From assembly GCA_964470455.1 (NCBI GenBank), contig CAYYCX010000005.1, positions 1 through 64,000 on the forward strand: a stretch of 64,000 bases of DNA, in the 5' to 3' direction. Under the pieces are notes generated by a model. The model saw nothing but the letters and a program-made list of their open reading frames with translations, was not told where the DNA came from and did not search any database. Below are positions 61,726 to 64,000 of this stretch, one piece after another. Numbering within the stretch: position 1 is the first letter of the stretch; each line of letters begins with the position of its first letter. The stretch comes from JAWXBM01 sp964470455 (GTDB taxonomy: Bacteria > Pseudomonadota > Gammaproteobacteria > Xanthomonadales > SZUA-36). The position numbers and the translations under genes were made by a program.

Positions 61726-62919
61726 TCAGGTTGCAGCAGCCACAGCCCGCTTGATCCGTTTTACAGCGTCCTCGAGGTATTCAAGGCTGGCAGCATAGGA
61801 CAGCCGCAAATGCCCCGGCGCGCCAAAGGCGGAACCCGGCACCGTGGACACGCCGGCGCTGTCCATCAACCACTCCGCCAGGTCCACATCGTTGTTGAGG
61901 TTTTCAATGCTGTCGATCACGCCCTGGAACGAAGGAAAGGCGTAGAACGCACCGTCGCAGCTGGGGCAGTCCACGCCGTGAATTTCATTCAACGCTGCGC
62001 GGAAATACTCGTAACGCTGCCGGAACGCATCACGCATTTCAGCCACGCAGTCCTGCGGGCCGGAGAGGGCGGCAACTGCGGCCGCCTGGGATACGGACCC
62101 CGGGCAGGAAGTGCTTTGCCCCTGCGCCTTGCGCATGGCGGCGATCAACTCCTGCGGACCGGCGGCATAGCCGATGCGCCAGCCCGTCATGGCATAGGCC
62201 TTGGAAACGCCGTTGATGACCACGGTGCGCTCAGCCAGCCCGGGACAGACGTTAAGCAGGGTGTGATAGGGCTCTGAGCCCCAATAGATGTGTTCGTAGA
62301 TGTCATCGCAGGCGATGTAGACGCGCGGGAAATCCTCCAGCACCTCACCCAGTTCGCGGTACTCTTTCGCCGTATAGACCTTGCCCGTCGGATTGGACGG
62401 GGAATTCAGTATCAACAGCCGCGTCTGCTCGTTGATGGTGTTGCGCAATTGCCGGGCGGTAATCTTGTAGTCGTGTTCCGCGCCTCCGCTGAGGATCACC
62501 GGTTCGCCATCGGTGAGCTTCACCATGTCGGGGTACGACACCCAGTAGGGCGCCGGAACGATCACTTCATCCCCCGGGTTCAGAAGGGCCAGCATCAGGT
62601 TGAACAGGCTTTGCTTCGCGCCGTTGGAAACCAGTATCTGTTTGGGCTGGTAGTCAAGGCGGTTGTCGCGGCGGAATTTCTCGATGATCGCGGCTTTGAG
62701 TTCGGGTGTGCCATCCACCGCCGTGTAACGCGTTTGCCCTGCGTTGATGGCGGCAATCGCGGCATTGCGAATATGCTCCGGCGTATCGAAATCGGGCTCG
62801 CCGAACCCCAGCGACACGATGTCCTTGCCTTGCGCCTTCAGCTCCATGGCCTTGTTGCTGACGGCGATGGTGGCGGATGGCTTGATCTGTTCAATGCGGT
62901 TGGAAAATCTGCCGGACAC
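61726..62919 (-). CDS. aspC: Aspartate aminotransferase (class I, subgroup I-gamma-like)
   Basis: A 397-residue PLP enzyme. The N-terminus SNRIEQIKPSATIAVSNKAM and the GFGEPDFDTPEHI motif are typical of the prokaryotic AspAT/prephenate transaminase group. The Schiff-base lysine is in VINGVSKAYAMTGWRIGYAA, and NSPSNPTGKVY contributes the PLP-contacting Asn. It interconverts aspartate and oxaloacetate. The start is GTG 62919 with GGGAG seven bases ahead; ATG 62946 would add nine residues and lacks a good site. It is divergent from uvrB, as in Pseudomonas. Confidence 0.94.
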   Translation of the reverse strand: MSGRFSNRIEQIKPSATIAVSNKAMELKAQGKDIVSLGFGEPDFDTPEHIRNAAIAAINAGQTRYTAVDGTPELKAAIIEKFRRDNRLDYQPKQILVSNGAKQSLFNLMLALLNPGDEVIVPAPYWVSYPDMVKLTDGEPVILSGGAEHDYKITARQLRNTINEQTRLLILNSPSNPTGKVYTAKEYRELGEVLEDFPRVYIACDDIYEHIYWGSEPYHTLLNVCPGLAERTVVINGVSKAYAMTGWRIGYAAGPQELIAAMRKAQGQSTSCPGSVSQAAAVAALSGPQDCVAEMRDAFRQRYEYFRAALNEIHGVDCPSCDGAFYAFPSFQGVIDSIENLNNDVDLAEWLMDSAGVSTVPGSAFGAPGHLRLSYAASLEYLEDAVKRIKRAVAAAT

Positions 62920-63021
62920 GCGTTGCTCCCTCTTTTCAGCCCACACCGGATAGTGCCATTAAGCGATTGGCCTTGTCGATGGCCGGTATGACCTGCCAGC
63001 CCGTGAATTCCGCCGCTTGGG

Positions 63022-63027
63022 TATAAT
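63022..63027 (+). promoter_or_regulatory. -10 element upstream of uvrB
   Basis: A perfect TATAAT lies about 95 bp before the uvrB start. No good -35 is seen 16-18 bp upstream, and no LexA-type CTGT-N8-ACAG box is visible in the gap, so SOS control is not supported by the sequence shown. Confidence 0.45.
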
Positions 63028-63122
63028 TGACCGTTTGCGGTTGCCCGTTGCTCGACTGCCCGACTACTGCCCGGCGCCCGGATTAACCGCTCCAGAACAC
63101 ATACGGAATACAGACCTGAACG

Positions 63123-64000
63123 ATGCCCTACCGGGAAAACAAGCGATTTGTGTTGCACAGCGATTACCGGCCAGCCGGCGACCAGCCGCAGGCGATTGCT
63201 GCGCTGATTGCGGGCATTGAAGATGGCCTGGCGCATCAGACCCTGTTGGGTGTCACCGGTTCGGGCAAGACCTTCACCATCGCCAATGTGATCCAGCACG
63301 TGCAGCGTCCGACGCTGGTGCTGGCGCCCAACAAGACGCTGGCGGCGCAGCTGTACGGTGAGTTCCGCGATTTCTTCCCGCAGAACGCCGTGGAGTACTT
63401 CGTATCCTACTACGACTACTACCAGCCGGAAGCTTATGTGCCGTCTTCCGATACCTATATCGAGAAAGACGCGACCATCAACGAGCACATTGAACAGATG
63501 CGGCTGTCAGCCACCAAGGCGCTGCTGGAGCGTTCCGATGCCATTATCGTCGCAACCGTTTCGGCCATTTACGGCCTGGGTGATCCCACCCAGTACCTGA
63601 GCATGGTGCTGCACCTGTCAGTGGGGGAGCAGGTCAACCAGCGCACCATCCTGAGGCGCCTGGCGGAAATGCAGTACAGCCGCAACGACCTGGAATTGCG
63701 CCGCGGCACCTACCGGGTGCGCGGCGACATCATCGATGTGTTTCCAGGCGATGAGGACCGCGAGGCCATCCGCATCGAGCTGTTTGACGAGGAAGTGGAA
63801 TCCATCCGCGTGCTCGACCCGCTCACGGGCGAGGTTTTGCGCAAACTGCAACGTTTCACCATTTACCCCAAGTCGCATTACGTGACACCGCGGCAGGTGG
63901 TGCTGGATGCCGCCGAAAACATTGCGATTGAGCTGAAGGAAAGGCTGGAGCACCTGCGCGAGAACCAGCAGCTGGTGGAAGCGCAGCGCCTGGAACAGCG
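63123..64000 (+). CDS. uvrB: Excinuclease ABC subunit B, 3'-truncated by window edge
   Basis: The damage-verification helicase of nucleotide excision repair. The first 292 codons are present. Walker A is GVTGSGKTFTIANV (about residues 43-56). The beta-hairpin region EYFVSYYDYYQPEAYVPSSD, the helicase motif VLAPNKTLAAQLYGEF and SAIYGLGDP follow. The reading frame is open to base 64000, so the C-terminal helicase half and UvrC-binding motif lie beyond the window. ATG 63123 gives MPYRENKRFVLHSDYRPAGD, a usual start. Confidence 0.97.
   Translation, partial: MPYRENKRFVLHSDYRPAGDQPQAIAALIAGIEDGLAHQTLLGVTGSGKTFTIANVIQHVQRPTLVLAPNKTLAAQLYGEFRDFFPQNAVEYFVSYYDYYQPEAYVPSSDTYIEKDATINEHIEQMRLSATKALLERSDAIIVATVSAIYGLGDPTQYLSMVLHLSVGEQVNQRTILRRLAEMQYSRNDLELRRGTYRVRGDIIDVFPGDEDREAIRIELFDEEVESIRVLDPLTGEVLRKLQRFTIYPKSHYVTPRQVVLDAAENIAIELKERLEHLRENQQLVEAQRLEQ

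Overview
The window is a GC-rich bacterial chromosome segment with almost entirely housekeeping content. Several gene orders point to a gammaproteobacterium outside the Enterobacterales: pheST-ihfA-merR-tRNA-Pro, queG<>nnr-tsaE-amiB-mutL-miaA-hfq-hflXKC-purA-rnr-rlmB, yciO-scpA-scpB-rluB, smc-zipA-ligA, and divergent aspC/uvrB. MutL carries an endonuclease-type motif, there are two soluble/lipoprotein lytic transglycosylases, and a REP-like hairpin of the Pseudomonas/Xanthomonadales kind is present. Together these suggest a Xanthomonadales-like or related lineage; this placement is inference from gene order and motifs only. pheS (left edge) and uvrB (right edge) are cut by the window.

Layout. 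1-4.1 kb: phenylalanyl-tRNA synthetase, IHF alpha, a MerR-type regulator and tRNA-Pro(GGG). 4.4-14.9 kb: folE2, cell-wall enzymes (M23 peptidase, MltD, MltF), gloB, a methyltransferase-like gene, rnhA, dnaQ, gltX and a WYL regulator. 14.9-16.5 kb: an unusual accessory block made of a roughly 700-bp element bounded by a 31/32 inverted repeat and filled with small hairpins, a 113-residue putative membrane protein, ten degenerate 13-bp tandem repeats and a strong terminator. 16.5-34.9 kb: a class III aminotransferase, then the long conserved block queG/nnr to rlmB, including a 34-residue lysine-rich peptide gene with its own promoter and terminator, and tRNA-Leu(CAG). 35-42.6 kb: an HD hydrolase, rluB, scpB (with a 43-Asp tract), scpA, yciO, yciI, bolA, an MFS transporter and queF. 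42.8-58.2 kb: smc-zipA-ligA, a DUF481 protein, a lipid kinase, a SYLF protein, a BKACE enzyme, a secreted protein, a WD40-like/PHP fusion and a Na+/solute symporter. 58.4-60.8 kb: an AT-richer island (DUF4238, a frameshifted DUF4224-like relic, a secreted protein) abutting tRNA-Asn(GTT). 60.9-64 kb: an orphan pseudopilin, aspC and the start of uvrB.

Connections. FolE2, QueF and QueG supply three steps that lead to queuosine in tRNA. TsaE, with a YciO-type Sua5-fold protein, relates to t6A. MiaA, RlmB and RluB modify tRNA or rRNA. Smc, ScpA and ScpB are all present and form condensin. The peptidoglycan enzymes (M23, MltD, MltF, AmiB) and ZipA serve wall turnover and division.

The most unexpected signals are the structured element at 15.07-15.77 kb and a repeated pattern of short degenerate tandem arrays (period 11-19 bp) lying on or just after stop codons. 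The pattern is visible at eight separate genes in this window. Functions are assigned by reading motifs and synteny; no database search was run.
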